This document shows, in pieces, positions 49,471 through 57,377 of a stretch of 64,000 bases of DNA. Each line of letters starts with the position of its first letter. Positions within the stretch are counted from its first letter, which is position 1. Source of the stretch: Mycobacterium sp. E1214 (GTDB taxonomy: Bacteria > Actinomycetota > Actinomycetes > Mycobacteriales > Mycobacteriaceae); the NCBI RefSeq assembly GCF_001666755.1, contig NZ_LZJC01000093.1, forward strand, positions 1-64,000. Reading direction: 5' to 3'. Position numbers and translations under genes: made by a program. The notes below the pieces were generated by a model, which was given only the letters and a program-made list of their open reading frames with translations, was not told where the DNA came from and made no database searches.

Positions 49471-50516
49471 TCGCCACCGCCCGGCTGGCCGATCTCGATC
49501 ATGCGCTGGACGCTGCGCCGGCCCGCCGCCGCGACGTCGGGGTCCACGTGCACCTCGTCCGCGCCCTCGACCAGGCAGCGCAGCAGCGCCGCGGGGGTGA
49601 TCATCTTCATGTACTTGCACGACGCGCGGTCGTTGACCGCGCGGAAGTCGACTTGTGGTGCCGCCCTGCGCAATTGGTGCAGCATGCCGACCTCGGTGGC
49701 GACCAGCACCTTGCGGGCCCGCGAGGAGTGGGCCGCGTCGAGCATGCCGCCGGTGGACAGGATCTTCACCCGGTCGGACGGGAAGGCGCCCTCACCGGCC
49801 AGGTACAACGCCGAGGTCGCGCACCCGCACTCGGGGTGCACGTACAGCTCGGCGTCGGGGTTGGCCCGCGCCTGCTCGGCCAGCTCGTCGCCGTTGATGC
49901 CGGCGTGCACGTGGCACTCACCGGCCCAGACGTGGAGGTTGCTGCGCCCCGTCACCCGGCGCACGTGGGCGCCGAGGAACTGGTCCGGGCAGAACAACAC
50001 CTCGCGGTCGGGATCGATGGACGCGACGACGTCGACCGCGTTGGAGGAGGTGCAGCAGATGTCGGTGAGCGCCTTGACCGCCGCGGTTGTGTTGACGTAG
50101 GAGACGACGACCGCGCCGGGGTGCTCGTCCTTCCAGGCGGCGAGCTCCTCCGGGGTGATGGAGTCGGCCAGCGAGCAGCCGGCCCGCTGGTCGGGGATAA
50201 GCACCGTCTTGTCGGGACTCAAGATTTTGGCGGTCTCGGCCATGAAGTGCACGCCGCAGAACACGATGGTGTCCTCGGGCACCTCGGCGGCGATCCGGGA
50301 CAGCGCCAGCGAGTCCCCGACGTGGTCGGCGACGTCCTGGATCGCGGGCAGCTGGTAGTTGTGCGCGAGCACCGTGGCGCCGCGCAGCGTCGCCAACCGG
50401 CGGACCTCGGCGGCCCACTGCTCGTCACCGTCCACCCCGGTGTAGCCGGCGGCAGAGTCGGTGATGTCGGCGATCAGGTCTTCGGCGAGCGTGTCCATGC
50501 GATTCATAACCGTCAC
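49467..50516 (-). CDS. nadA: Quinolinate synthase A
   Basis: NadA condenses iminoaspartate with dihydroxyacetone phosphate and carries a [4Fe-4S] cluster. Its 349 residues match Mtb. Three-fold repeats of the fold are visible with cluster Cys in [17 protein letters not shown] and probably CKYMKM. The GTG at 50516 gives [13 protein letters not shown] and has AAAGGAG before it. It is the first gene of nadABC, and its promoter region carries an NrtR operator. Confidence 0.95.
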   Translation of the reverse strand: MTVMNRMDTLAEDLIADITDSAAGYTGVDGDEQWAAEVRRLATLRGATVLAHNYQLPAIQDVADHVGDSLALSRIAAEVPEDTIVFCGVHFMAETAKILSPDKTVLIPDQRAGCSLADSITPEELAAWKDEHPGAVVVSYVNTTAAVKALTDICCTSSNAVDVVASIDPDREVLFCPDQFLGAHVRRVTGRSNLHVWAGECHVHAGINGDELAEQARANPDAELYVHPECGCATSALYLAGEGAFPSDRVKILSTGGMLDAAHSSRARKVLVATEVGMLHQLRRAAPQVDFRAVNDRASCKYMKMITPAALLRCLVEGADEVHVDPDVAAAGRRSVQRMIEIGQPGGGE

Positions 50517-50539
50517 GGCGGCTCCTTTCAGCCCGAGAG

Positions 50540-50562
50540 GTTTTCGACTTATAATCGAAAAC
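50540..50562. promoter_or_regulatory. NrtR operator with embedded -10 box
   Basis: GTTTTCGA-N7-TCGAAAAC is a perfect 8+8 inverted repeat directly before the nrtR ATG, in the nadA/nrtR divergent gap. TATAAT (50550-50555) is inside it, so bound repressor would cover the -10 element. In mycobacteria NrtR represses nadABC through a site in this gap. Confidence 0.8.
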
Positions 50563-51294
50563 ATGGCCCATGGTAGCACCGAGCACGAAGTCCTCGCGGT
50601 CGTGTTCCAGGTTCGCCAGGCGCCCGGGCAGGTTACGCGAGGGCCGCAGGCGCAGAAACCGCAGCTGAACGTGCTGTTATGGCAGCGTGCCCAGGATCCG
50701 CAGCGCGGCGCCTGGTCGCTGCCGGGCGGCCGGCTGCGCGCCGACGAGGACATGACCACCTCGGCGCGCCGCCAGCTGGCCGAGAAGGTCGACCTCAAGC
50801 AGCTGGCCCACCTCGAACAGCTGGCGGTGTTCTCCGAACCGCACCGGGTGCCGGGCGCCCGGATGATCGCCTCCACTTTCCTGGGCCTGGTGCCCTCCCC
50901 CGCCAGCCCCGAACTGCCGCCCGACACCCGCTGGCACCCCGTGAGCTGCCTGCCGCCGATGGCCTTCGACCACGGGCCGATGGTGGCGCACGCCCGCACC
51001 CGGCTGATCGCCAAGCTGTCCTACACGAACATCGGATTCGCCCTGGCGCCAAGAGAATTCGCGTTGTCGACGCTGCGCGACATCTACGGCGCCGCGCTCG
51101 GCTACCAGGTCGACGCGACCAACCTGCAGCGCGTGCTGGCGCGGCGCGGGGTGATCACCCAGACCGGGACCATCGCGCAGTCCGGCCGCAGCGGGGGGCG
51201 CCCCGCCGCGCTGTACCGCTTCACCGACGCGGCCCTGCGGGTCACCGACGAATTCGCCGCGCTGAGGCCGCCGGGGCCGCCGGGACCCGGATGA
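50563..51294 (+). CDS. nrtR: NrtR, Nudix-type repressor of NAD biosynthesis
   Basis: A 243-residue protein with an N-terminal Nudix-like domain (about 1-145; [21 protein letters not shown]) that binds ADP-ribose-type ligands and a C-terminal winged helix ([29 protein letters not shown]). The catalytic Nudix box is degenerate, as usual in NrtR. It matches Rv1593c and the M. smegmatis repressor of nadABC. The mRNA probably starts at or one base before the ATG, since TATAAT ends 7 nt upstream; leaderless translation follows from that. Confidence 0.9.
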   Translation: MAHGSTEHEVLAVVFQVRQAPGQVTRGPQAQKPQLNVLLWQRAQDPQRGAWSLPGGRLRADEDMTTSARRQLAEKVDLKQLAHLEQLAVFSEPHRVPGARMIASTFLGLVPSPASPELPPDTRWHPVSCLPPMAFDHGPMVAHARTRLIAKLSYTNIGFALAPREFALSTLRDIYGAALGYQVDATNLQRVLARRGVITQTGTIAQSGRSGGRPAALYRFTDAALRVTDEFAALRPPGPPGPG

Positions 51295-51465
51295 GCCCGC
51301 CGGACCGCTAGGCTTGCCCAAAACGCGTCGTCGGGCGACGCGCGATCGACCGGCCCCGGCAGCCGTTCCGCGGCGTGGGCGAGAACTGCCTCACACCGCG
51401 GCGACGACGTTTGGTTACCTACCGTTCGTACGGGACAATGCCGGTTGGCCACGAAGGGAGCCTCA

Positions 51466-52806
51466 ATGGCTGAGCTCGGCAACTTGGCAGGCACGCAGGG
51501 TGCGGAATGGATCGCCCGACCCCCGCACGAGGAACTGCAGCGCAAGGTCCGCCCGCTGCTGCCCTCGGACGACCCGTTCTACCAGCCCCCGCTGGGTTAT
51601 CAGCACGCCGAACCTGGCACCGTGTTGCGGTCCCGCGACGTCGAGCTGGCCTTCCTCGGCCTGATCCCGCAGCCCATCAAGGCCGTCCAGTTGCTGTACC
51701 GGACGATGGACATGAACGGCGAGCCCGAGGCGACGGTGACCACGGTGATCGTCCCCGCCCATCTGGTGCCCGGCCGCACCTGCCCGGTGCTGTCCTACCA
51801 ATGCGCCATCGACGCCGTGTCGTCGCGCTGCTTCCCGTCGTACGCGCTGCGGCGCCGCGCCAAGGCGCTCGGCGCCATCGGCCAGCTCGAACTCTTCCTG
51901 ATCACCGCCGCCGTCGCCGAGGGGTGGGCGGTGTCGGTGCCCGACCACGAGGGGCTGCGCGGCCTGTGGGGCGCGCCGTACGAGCCCGGCTACCGCGTCC
52001 TGGACGGAATCAGGGCCGCGCTGAGCTCCGAGCGTCTGGGCCTGTCGCCGTCGGCGCCCGTCGGGCTGTGGGGTTACTCGGGCGGCGGGCTGGCCAGCGC
52101 GTGGGCGGCCGAGATGTGCGCCGATTACGCGCCCGAGCTGGGCATCGTCGGGGCGGTGCTCGGCTCCCCCGTCGGCGACCTGGGCAACACGTTCCGCCGG
52201 CTCAACGGCAGCTTCCTGTCCGGCCTTCCGGCCCTGGTCGTCGCGGCCCTCGCCCACATCTACCCGGACCTGGACCGGGTGATCCGCGAGCACTCCAACG
52301 AAGAGGGCCGCGCCCTGCTCGACTCGCTGGAAAAGATGACCACCGTGGAGGCCGTCATCCGGATGGCCGGCAAGAACATGGGCGACTACCTCGACGAGCC
52401 GCTCGAGCAGATCCTGTCCACCCCGGAGATCACGTACGTCTTCGACCACATCAAACTGGGCGCCGCGGTCCCCACACCCCCGGTGCTGATCGTGCAGGCC
52501 GTGCACGACTACCTGATCGACGTGCACGACATCGACGTGCTCGCCGACGCGTATTCGGCCGGCGGCGCGAAGGTCACTTACCACCGCGACGCGTTCAACG
52601 AGCACATGCTGCTGCACCCGCTGTCGGCACCGATGACGTTGCGTTGGCTCACCGACCGGTTCGAGGGTCGGCCGCTCACCGAGCACCTGGTCCGCACCAC
52701 GTGGCCGACCATGTTCAATCCGATGACCTACGTCGGCATGGCGCGCCTGGCCAGGATCGCGGCCAAGGTGCTCACCGGCCGCAGAATCGGCCGCCGTCCG
52801 CTATAA
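51466..52806 (+). CDS. Lipase, secretory-lipase (LIP) fold (Rv1592c type)
   Basis: A 446-residue alpha/beta hydrolase, the same length as Rv1592c. The nucleophile Ser is in [16 protein letters not shown]; an Asp in [17 protein letters not shown] context and a His in FNEHMLLHP complete a plausible triad. No clear signal peptide is seen at the N-terminus ([15 protein letters not shown]), so export, if any, would be non-classical. The ATG at 51466 has AAGGGAG at 51454-51460. It overlaps the DUF2567-type gene end to end by 6 nt (convergent). Confidence 0.9.
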   Translation: MAELGNLAGTQGAEWIARPPHEELQRKVRPLLPSDDPFYQPPLGYQHAEPGTVLRSRDVELAFLGLIPQPIKAVQLLYRTMDMNGEPEATVTTVIVPAHLVPGRTCPVLSYQCAIDAVSSRCFPSYALRRRAKALGAIGQLELFLITAAVAEGWAVSVPDHEGLRGLWGAPYEPGYRVLDGIRAALSSERLGLSPSAPVGLWGYSGGGLASAWAAEMCADYAPELGIVGAVLGSPVGDLGNTFRRLNGSFLSGLPALVVAALAHIYPDLDRVIREHSNEEGRALLDSLEKMTTVEAVIRMAGKNMGDYLDEPLEQILSTPEITYVFDHIKLGAAVPTPPVLIVQAVHDYLIDVHDIDVLADAYSAGGAKVTYHRDAFNEHMLLHPLSAPMTLRWLTDRFEGRPLTEHLVRTTWPTMFNPMTYVGMARLARIAAKVLTGRRIGRRPL

Positions 52807-53448
52807 GACGCTCGCCCCGGTAGCGCCCCCGGGCGCCGCCGGCAGCGCGTGCTCCGGCTCGTCGACCATCCGCAGCGCCCCCAGGTCGTCGCGGGCGTCC
52901 GCCGCCGCCAACGCCGCGTACACCAACGCGGCGATGCCACCCGGCCACACCAACGTCAAGGCGATGTGCAGCATCCCCCGCGCGAATAGCACCGGCGGCG
53001 CCTGCGTCACGTAAGCCACCGAGGGCTTGCCGACCAGGGGGACCGCGTCGAAGTCCAACGCCCCGTAGCGGAGGCGAACCAGCGCCGCGCCCACGGCCGT
53101 GGCGACGGCCGCGGCGGCGACCATCCCCACCGACAGCGCGACGAGCATGCCCGGGCCGCGGTGCGCCCGCCACTGCCACACCAGGACGGCCGACACCACC
53201 GCCAACGCGGTGAGCAGCCCCAGCATCAGGCAGGGCGCGTCGAAGAAGTGCTCGGATTCGTTGCCCAGGTAGTCGTGCACCCGCTCCCCCTGGCGGGTGA
53301 GCGCGACCACGGCGCCGATCGGCGGGGCGATCCCGGCCCACAGCGCCCCGACGAGCAGCCCCGACGCCGCCGAGCCCAGCCCCGTGACGGCGATCGCGCG
53401 GGCGCGGGCCGACCGCGGCGTGGCCGCCGGCGCCGCTAGCTCGGTCAC
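52801..53448 (-). CDS. DUF2567-type membrane protein (Rv1591 type)
   Basis: A 215-residue membrane protein with four helices (about 15-40, 60-85, 92-115, 155-180) and a conserved loop [15 protein letters not shown] between the first two. The function is unknown. The GTG at 53448 overlaps the bsaP stop by 4 nt (GTGA), so it belongs to the bioB-bsaP transcript, though nothing links it to biotin chemically. It corresponds to Rv1591 (221 residues). Confidence 0.82.
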   Translation of the reverse strand: MTELAAPAATPRSARARAIAVTGLGSAASGLLVGALWAGIAPPIGAVVALTRQGERVHDYLGNESEHFFDAPCLMLGLLTALAVVSAVLVWQWRAHRGPGMLVALSVGMVAAAAVATAVGAALVRLRYGALDFDAVPLVGKPSVAYVTQAPPVLFARGMLHIALTLVWPGGIAALVYAALAAADARDDLGALRMVDEPEHALPAAPGGATGASVL

Positions 53449-53672
53449 CGCTGCGCCTCCAGATCGGCGGAATCGACCTCGCCGTGCCGCGAACACCGCG
53501 CCCGCCAGCCGTCGGGGCGCACCTGTACCACCATCCGGCGCCCGCACTCGGCGCAGAACCGGGGCGGTTCGAGACCCAGCTGGGCGGCTGTCGGCACCGC
53601 GCTGCCCCCCAATTCCCCGGTGTAGACGTTGTAGACCCCGGCACGCACCGGGGCGCCCGAATTACCGACCAC
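53445..53672 (-). CDS. bsaP: Biotin synthase auxiliary protein BsaP
   Basis: A 75-residue protein matching Rv1590, recently described as a helper needed for mycobacterial BioB activity. Four possible metal ligands are seen: C40, C43, C60 and H63 in [10 protein letters not shown] and [10 protein letters not shown], suggesting a zinc or iron-sulfur site. The N-terminal VYNVYTGE is conserved. Start is GTG at 53672. It follows bioB on the same strand after a 30-nt gap and overlaps the next gene. Confidence 0.85.
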   Translation of the reverse strand: MVGNSGAPVRAGVYNVYTGELGGSAVPTAAQLGLEPPRFCAECGRRMVVQVRPDGWRARCSRHGEVDSADLEAQR

Positions 53673-53702
53673 GAGCGCGCCGCCTAGCCGCGTCGGACGC
53701 GG

Positions 53703-54737
53703 CTACAGGCTCGCATTGAGCGCCTTGAGCGGCATCTGCAGGTCGTCGAGCAACTCCAGGTCGGCCTCGGCGGGGCGGCCGAGCGTGGTCAGGTAGTTCC
53801 CCACGATGACCGCGTTGATGCCGCCCAGGATGCCCTTCTTGGCGCCCAGGTCGCCGAGCGTGATCTCGCGGCCGCCGGCGAAGCGCAGCATGGTGCGCGG
53901 CAACGCCAGCCGGAACGCGGCGACCGACTTCAGCGCCTCGGACGCCGGCAGCACCTCCAGGTCGCCGAACGGCGTTCCGGGCCGCGGGTTGAGGAAGTTC
54001 AGCGGCACCTCGTCCGGGCCCAGTTCGGCCAGCTCCGCCGCGAACTCCGCGCGCTGCTCGAGCGTCTCGCCCATGCCGAGGATGCCGCCGCAGCACACCT
54101 CCATGCCGGCGTCGCGGACCATCGACAGCGTGTCCCAGCGCTCCTCCCAGGTGTGGGTGGTGACGACGTTGGTGAAGAACGAGCGGGCGGTCTCCAGGTT
54201 GTGGTTGTAGCGGTGCACGCCCATCGCGGCGAGCTGCTCGACCTGCTCGGGCGTCAGCATGCCCAGCGAGCAGGCGATGTTGATCTCGACCTCGTTGCGG
54301 ATCGCCTCGATGCCGGCCGCGACCTGGGCCAGCAGCCGCTCGTCGGGGCCGCGCACCGCGGCCACGATGCAGAACTCCGTCGCGCCGGACTTGGCGGTCT
54401 GCTTGGCCGCCTCGACCAGGCTGGGGATGTCGAGCCGCGCGCTGCGTACCGGCGAGGCGAACAGCCCCGACTGCGAGCAGAAGTGGCAGTCCTCGGGACA
54501 CCCGCCGGTTTTGAGGCTGATGATGCCCTCGACCTCGACCTCGGGGCCGCACCAGCGCATCCGGACCTCGTGGGCGAGCGCCAGCAGGTCGTCGAGCCGC
54601 TCGTCGGGCAGCTGGAGCACCCGCAGGACCTGCTCGCGATGCAACCCCTCGCCACGCTCGAGCACCTGCTCCCTGGACACCGCCAGGATGTCTGCGTCGT
54701 GGGCGCCGGTCGTCGGTCGAGTTGCCGCTTGAGTCAC
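53703..54737 (-). CDS. bioB: Biotin synthase
   Basis: BioB inserts sulfur into dethiobiotin using radical SAM chemistry and a [2Fe-2S] sulfur donor. The 344-residue protein has the radical SAM motif CPEDCHFC with C80, C84 and C87, and later cluster residues in INIACSLG and [13 protein letters not shown]. The GTG at 54737 has GGGGAG at 54750-54745. The promoter region contains a TGAAC-type dyad. bsaP lies downstream on the same strand. Confidence 0.97.
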   Translation of the reverse strand: MTQAATRPTTGAHDADILAVSREQVLERGEGLHREQVLRVLQLPDERLDDLLALAHEVRMRWCGPEVEVEGIISLKTGGCPEDCHFCSQSGLFASPVRSARLDIPSLVEAAKQTAKSGATEFCIVAAVRGPDERLLAQVAAGIEAIRNEVEINIACSLGMLTPEQVEQLAAMGVHRYNHNLETARSFFTNVVTTHTWEERWDTLSMVRDAGMEVCCGGILGMGETLEQRAEFAAELAELGPDEVPLNFLNPRPGTPFGDLEVLPASEALKSVAAFRLALPRTMLRFAGGREITLGDLGAKKGILGGINAVIVGNYLTTLGRPAEADLELLDDLQMPLKALNASL

Positions 54738-54805
54738 CAGGTACTCCCCTGCATCTGTGTTGCGGCCGCGCGCGCGGCCGCCCCTGCCCCATCGTGGTGG
54801 CAGCC

Positions 54806-54821
54806 TGAATAAAAGTGTTCA
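54806..54821. promoter_or_regulatory. TGAAC-type dyad upstream of bioB
   Basis: TGAAT-AAAAGT-GTTCA is an inverted repeat with one mismatch, 70 bases before the bioB start. Mycobacterial biotin genes are repressed by the TetR protein BioQ through TGAAC/GTT-type half sites, but the spacing I recall is shorter than the N6 seen here. It may be a BioQ or other site. Confidence 0.35.
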
Positions 54822-54872
54822 AAGTAGGGTAGCGGCCGCTGATCGTGGGGACTGCCGGGGTATGTCAGCACA

Positions 54873-55061
54873 ATGACTCCTGTGCACGTCCAGTACGAAG
54901 CCCACCACATGTTGCTGCTGGCGATTCCGGCGTTCCTGCCGGCCGTCATCGTCGTCGGCGTGATCCTCTACGTCGCTCTCAAAGACCGTCGCGCCGGTGA
55001 CGGCGACGAGGCGGCGGGCGGTCCCGAGCCCACCCGCTCGGTCGGCGACGAGAAAGGGTGA
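54873..55061 (+). CDS. Small single-pass membrane protein
   Basis: A 62-residue protein with one helix (LLLAIPAFLPAVIVVGVILY, about 14-35), a His-containing exterior end (HVQYEAHHM) and a positive then acidic cytoplasmic tail (KDRRAGDGDEAAGG...). No family is recognised. It is divergent from bioB and stands 105 nt before the start of the next, larger membrane gene on the same strand. Its stop is followed by an inverted repeat, so the two may be separately controlled. Confidence 0.6.
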   Translation: MTPVHVQYEAHHMLLLAIPAFLPAVIVVGVILYVALKDRRAGDGDEAAGGPEPTRSVGDEKG

Positions 55062-55109
55062 TTGACGACACGCCCGGCGGGGCATTCCGCGATCAGCTAC
55101 TGGATTCCT

Positions 55110-55143
55110 AACTTACTGAAGAGTAAGTTGCTGTTCACTGAAC
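55110..55143. promoter_or_regulatory. Double inverted repeat (candidate operator)
   Basis: AACTTAC-TGAAGA-GTAAGTT (55110-55129) is a perfect 7+7 dyad, and GTTCA-C-TGAAC (55133-55143) is a perfect 5+5 palindrome right after it. Both lie just before the ribosome binding site of the large membrane gene and fit a repressor operator of the TetR or similar type. Confidence 0.6.
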
Positions 55144-55166
55144 CGCGCGAGTTGGAGGGCACAACG

Positions 55167-57005
55167 ATGGAGTCGACGGGGTTGACGCTTCTCGCCGCAC
55201 CACCGGCACGGGGCGCCGGACTGAACCAGGTGATCGGGCTTTCGATAGCCGCGTTCGTGATCACGCTGGCGTTGCTGTGGATCGGCCATGCGCACCGCAC
55301 GCACCGCATCCAGTGGCTGACCCGCCTTGCCGACAAGTTGGGCGAGAAGTTCCACCGGCCCAACTGGGTGGCGCTGCCGGTCCTGATCTTCACCACGTCG
55401 ATCATCTGCGCCCTGTTCGGGTTCATCTGGGACGTCAGCTGGCACATCGGCAACGGCCGGGATCCCGGACCGCTGGCAAACCCGGCGCACTACTTCATCA
55501 TCATCGGGTTGTTCGGGGTGTTCCTGGGCGGCCTGACGTCGATCGTGCTGCCCTTCGACAAGCCCGGACCGGCGGCGGTGCGCATCACGCGCAACTGGCA
55601 CGCCCCCGTCGGCGGCGTGTTGATGGCCGGCTGCGGGCTCTACGCGATGATCGGGTTTCCGCTCGACGACATCTGGCACCGCATCTTCGGCCAGGACGTG
55701 ACGCTCTGGGGTCCCACGCATCTGATGATGATCGGTGGGGCCTGCTTCTCCCTGTTCGCGGTGCTCATGCTCGAACGGGAGGGCGAGGCGCACGACGGCG
55801 ACGAGGTGACCCACGGCGCGTTCATCACCTTTCTGCGCTACCTGTCCTTCGGCGGCCTGTTCATCGGCCTGTCCGTCTATCAGATCGAATTCGACTTCGG
55901 CGTGCCCCAGTTCCGGCTGGTGTTCCAGCCGATGCTGATCGCCGCGGCCGCCGCCCTGGCGGCCGTCGCCGCCCGCGTCACCATGGGCCGCGGCGCCGCG
56001 ATCATCGCGGCCATCTTCGCGATCGCGCTGCGCGGCGGCGTCGCGCTGCTGGTCGGCCCCATCCTCGGTGCCCCGATCAACTGGTTCCCGCTCTACCTGG
56101 GCCCGGCCCTGGTCGTCGAGCTCGTGGCGCTCACCCCACTGTTCGCGCGGCCGGTGCTCTTCGGCGCCGTCTCGGGCCTGGCGGTCGGGACGGCGGGGCT
56201 GTGGCTGGAATCGCTGTGGATCGGGGCCGTCTACCACTACCCGTGGCCGACGAGCATGTGGGCCGAGGCCCTGGTGACGGCGGTGCCGGTAGCCGTGCTC
56301 ACCGGCATGTGCGGCGCCATGTTCGGCATGGTGCTGACCGGGCAACGCCTTCCTGGCCGCCGGCTCGGCATCGCGGTGGTCACGCTGACGGTGCTGGTGA
56401 TCGGCGGCGCGGTGGCCAACGGGCTGCACATCACCGTGCCGAGCCAGAACACCGCCACGGTCACGCTGACGGACCTGCCCAGCGCGCCCGACCAGCGGAT
56501 GGTGTCGGCCGACGTCCAGCTCAATCCCGCGTTCGTCAGCGACAACCCGGATTGGCTGACCATCCTGTCCTGGCAGGGGCGCATGCAGAACCACCGCGGT
56601 TTGACGATCGACCGCCTCGCCAAGGTCGGGCCGGGGCACTACCGGTCGACCCAGCCCGTACCGGTGTGGGGCGAATGGAAGACGCTGCTGCGGGTGCAGG
56701 ACGGCCGCACCATGACGGCGGTGCCCATCTGGGAGCCGGCCGACGACGCCATCCCGGCGCCCGAGGTGCCCGCGCTGGCGTCCAGCACCCGGCCGTTCGT
56801 CCTGGAGGTGACGATCCTGCAGCGCGAACGTGACCAGAGCGCGCCGGCTTGGCTGTTCACCGCCGGGGGCATCGTGGTGTTGATCTTCACGCTGATGGTG
56901 ATCTCCGCGTTGACCTGGGGCGCGGGTCGCCTCAACAACGCCGACGAAGCGCCCGAACCGGTGGAGGCCAAGCAGCCGATGCCCGGCACCCCCCAGGCGG
57001 CGTGA
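55167..57005 (+). CDS. Polytopic membrane protein with duplicated His motif and exterior C-terminal domain
   Basis: A 612-residue protein I cannot assign to a named family. About eleven helices precede residue 430, then a ~130-residue exterior beta domain (GHYRSTQPVPVWGEWKTLLR recalls YtkA/FixH-type folds), then a last helix (APAWLFTAGGIVVLIFTLMV). Two copies of D-x2-WH-x3-G-x-D...P-x-H are seen: D89, W92-H93, D99, P106-x-H108 and D167, W170-H171, D177, P183-x-H185. These residues could bind a metal or heme in the membrane. The ATG at 55167 has GGAGGG seven bases upstream; a TTG at 55062 adjoining the previous stop gives a longer reading without such a site. A lipoprotein gene follows 3 nt later. 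Confidence 0.8.
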   Translation: MESTGLTLLAAPPARGAGLNQVIGLSIAAFVITLALLWIGHAHRTHRIQWLTRLADKLGEKFHRPNWVALPVLIFTTSIICALFGFIWDVSWHIGNGRDPGPLANPAHYFIIIGLFGVFLGGLTSIVLPFDKPGPAAVRITRNWHAPVGGVLMAGCGLYAMIGFPLDDIWHRIFGQDVTLWGPTHLMMIGGACFSLFAVLMLEREGEAHDGDEVTHGAFITFLRYLSFGGLFIGLSVYQIEFDFGVPQFRLVFQPMLIAAAAALAAVAARVTMGRGAAIIAAIFAIALRGGVALLVGPILGAPINWFPLYLGPALVVELVALTPLFARPVLFGAVSGLAVGTAGLWLESLWIGAVYHYPWPTSMWAEALVTAVPVAVLTGMCGAMFGMVLTGQRLPGRRLGIAVVTLTVLVIGGAVANGLHITVPSQNTATVTLTDLPSAPDQRMVSADVQLNPAFVSDNPDWLTILSWQGRMQNHRGLTIDRLAKVGPGHYRSTQPVPVWGEWKTLLRVQDGRTMTAVPIWEPADDAIPAPEVPALASSTRPFVLEVTILQRERDQSAPAWLFTAGGIVVLIFTLMVISALTWGAGRLNNADEAPEPVEAKQPMPGTPQAA

Positions 57006-57008
57006 CCG

Positions 57009-57377
57009 ATGCGAGCTCGCAGCACCCTGGTCGCGGCGTGGGTGGTGGCGCTGGTGTGCGCCCTGGTCGCCTGCGGCGGTAAATCGTCACCCGGGCAGCC
57101 GGCCGCGGCCGGCCTGGACATCAACGTCACCATCGCCAACGGCCAGGTCACCCCCACCAACGCGACGCTGCAGGCCAAGGTGAACCAGCAGATCACCCTG
57201 CACGTGACCAGCGACGCGACCGACGAGTTGCATGTGCACTCGACGCCCGACCACAAGTTCCCGGTGGCCGCGGCGCCCAACCAGAGCTTCCAGTTCTCGG
57301 TCGGCGTCCCGGGCAACGTCGAGGTCGAGCTGCACCACCTGAACCGCACCATCGCGACCATCCAAGTCCAACCGTGA
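57009..57377 (+). CDS. Cupredoxin-like lipoprotein
   Basis: A 122-residue exported protein. The signal peptide ends in a lipobox, ALVAC, with C22 as lipid site. The mature part has a cupredoxin-like beta pattern (LDINVTIANGQVTPTNATLQ, ITLHVTSDATDELHVHS, VEVELHHLNRTIATIQVQP). His residues cluster as HVH and HH, but no Cys or Met stands at the positions of a type 1 copper site, so if it binds a metal it uses His. It is coupled to both neighbours: 3 nt from the previous stop, and a GTGA overlap with the next start. Confidence 0.78.
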   Translation: MRARSTLVAAWVVALVCALVACGGKSSPGQPAAAGLDINVTIANGQVTPTNATLQAKVNQQITLHVTSDATDELHVHSTPDHKFPVAAAPNQSFQFSVGVPGNVEVELHHLNRTIATIQVQP

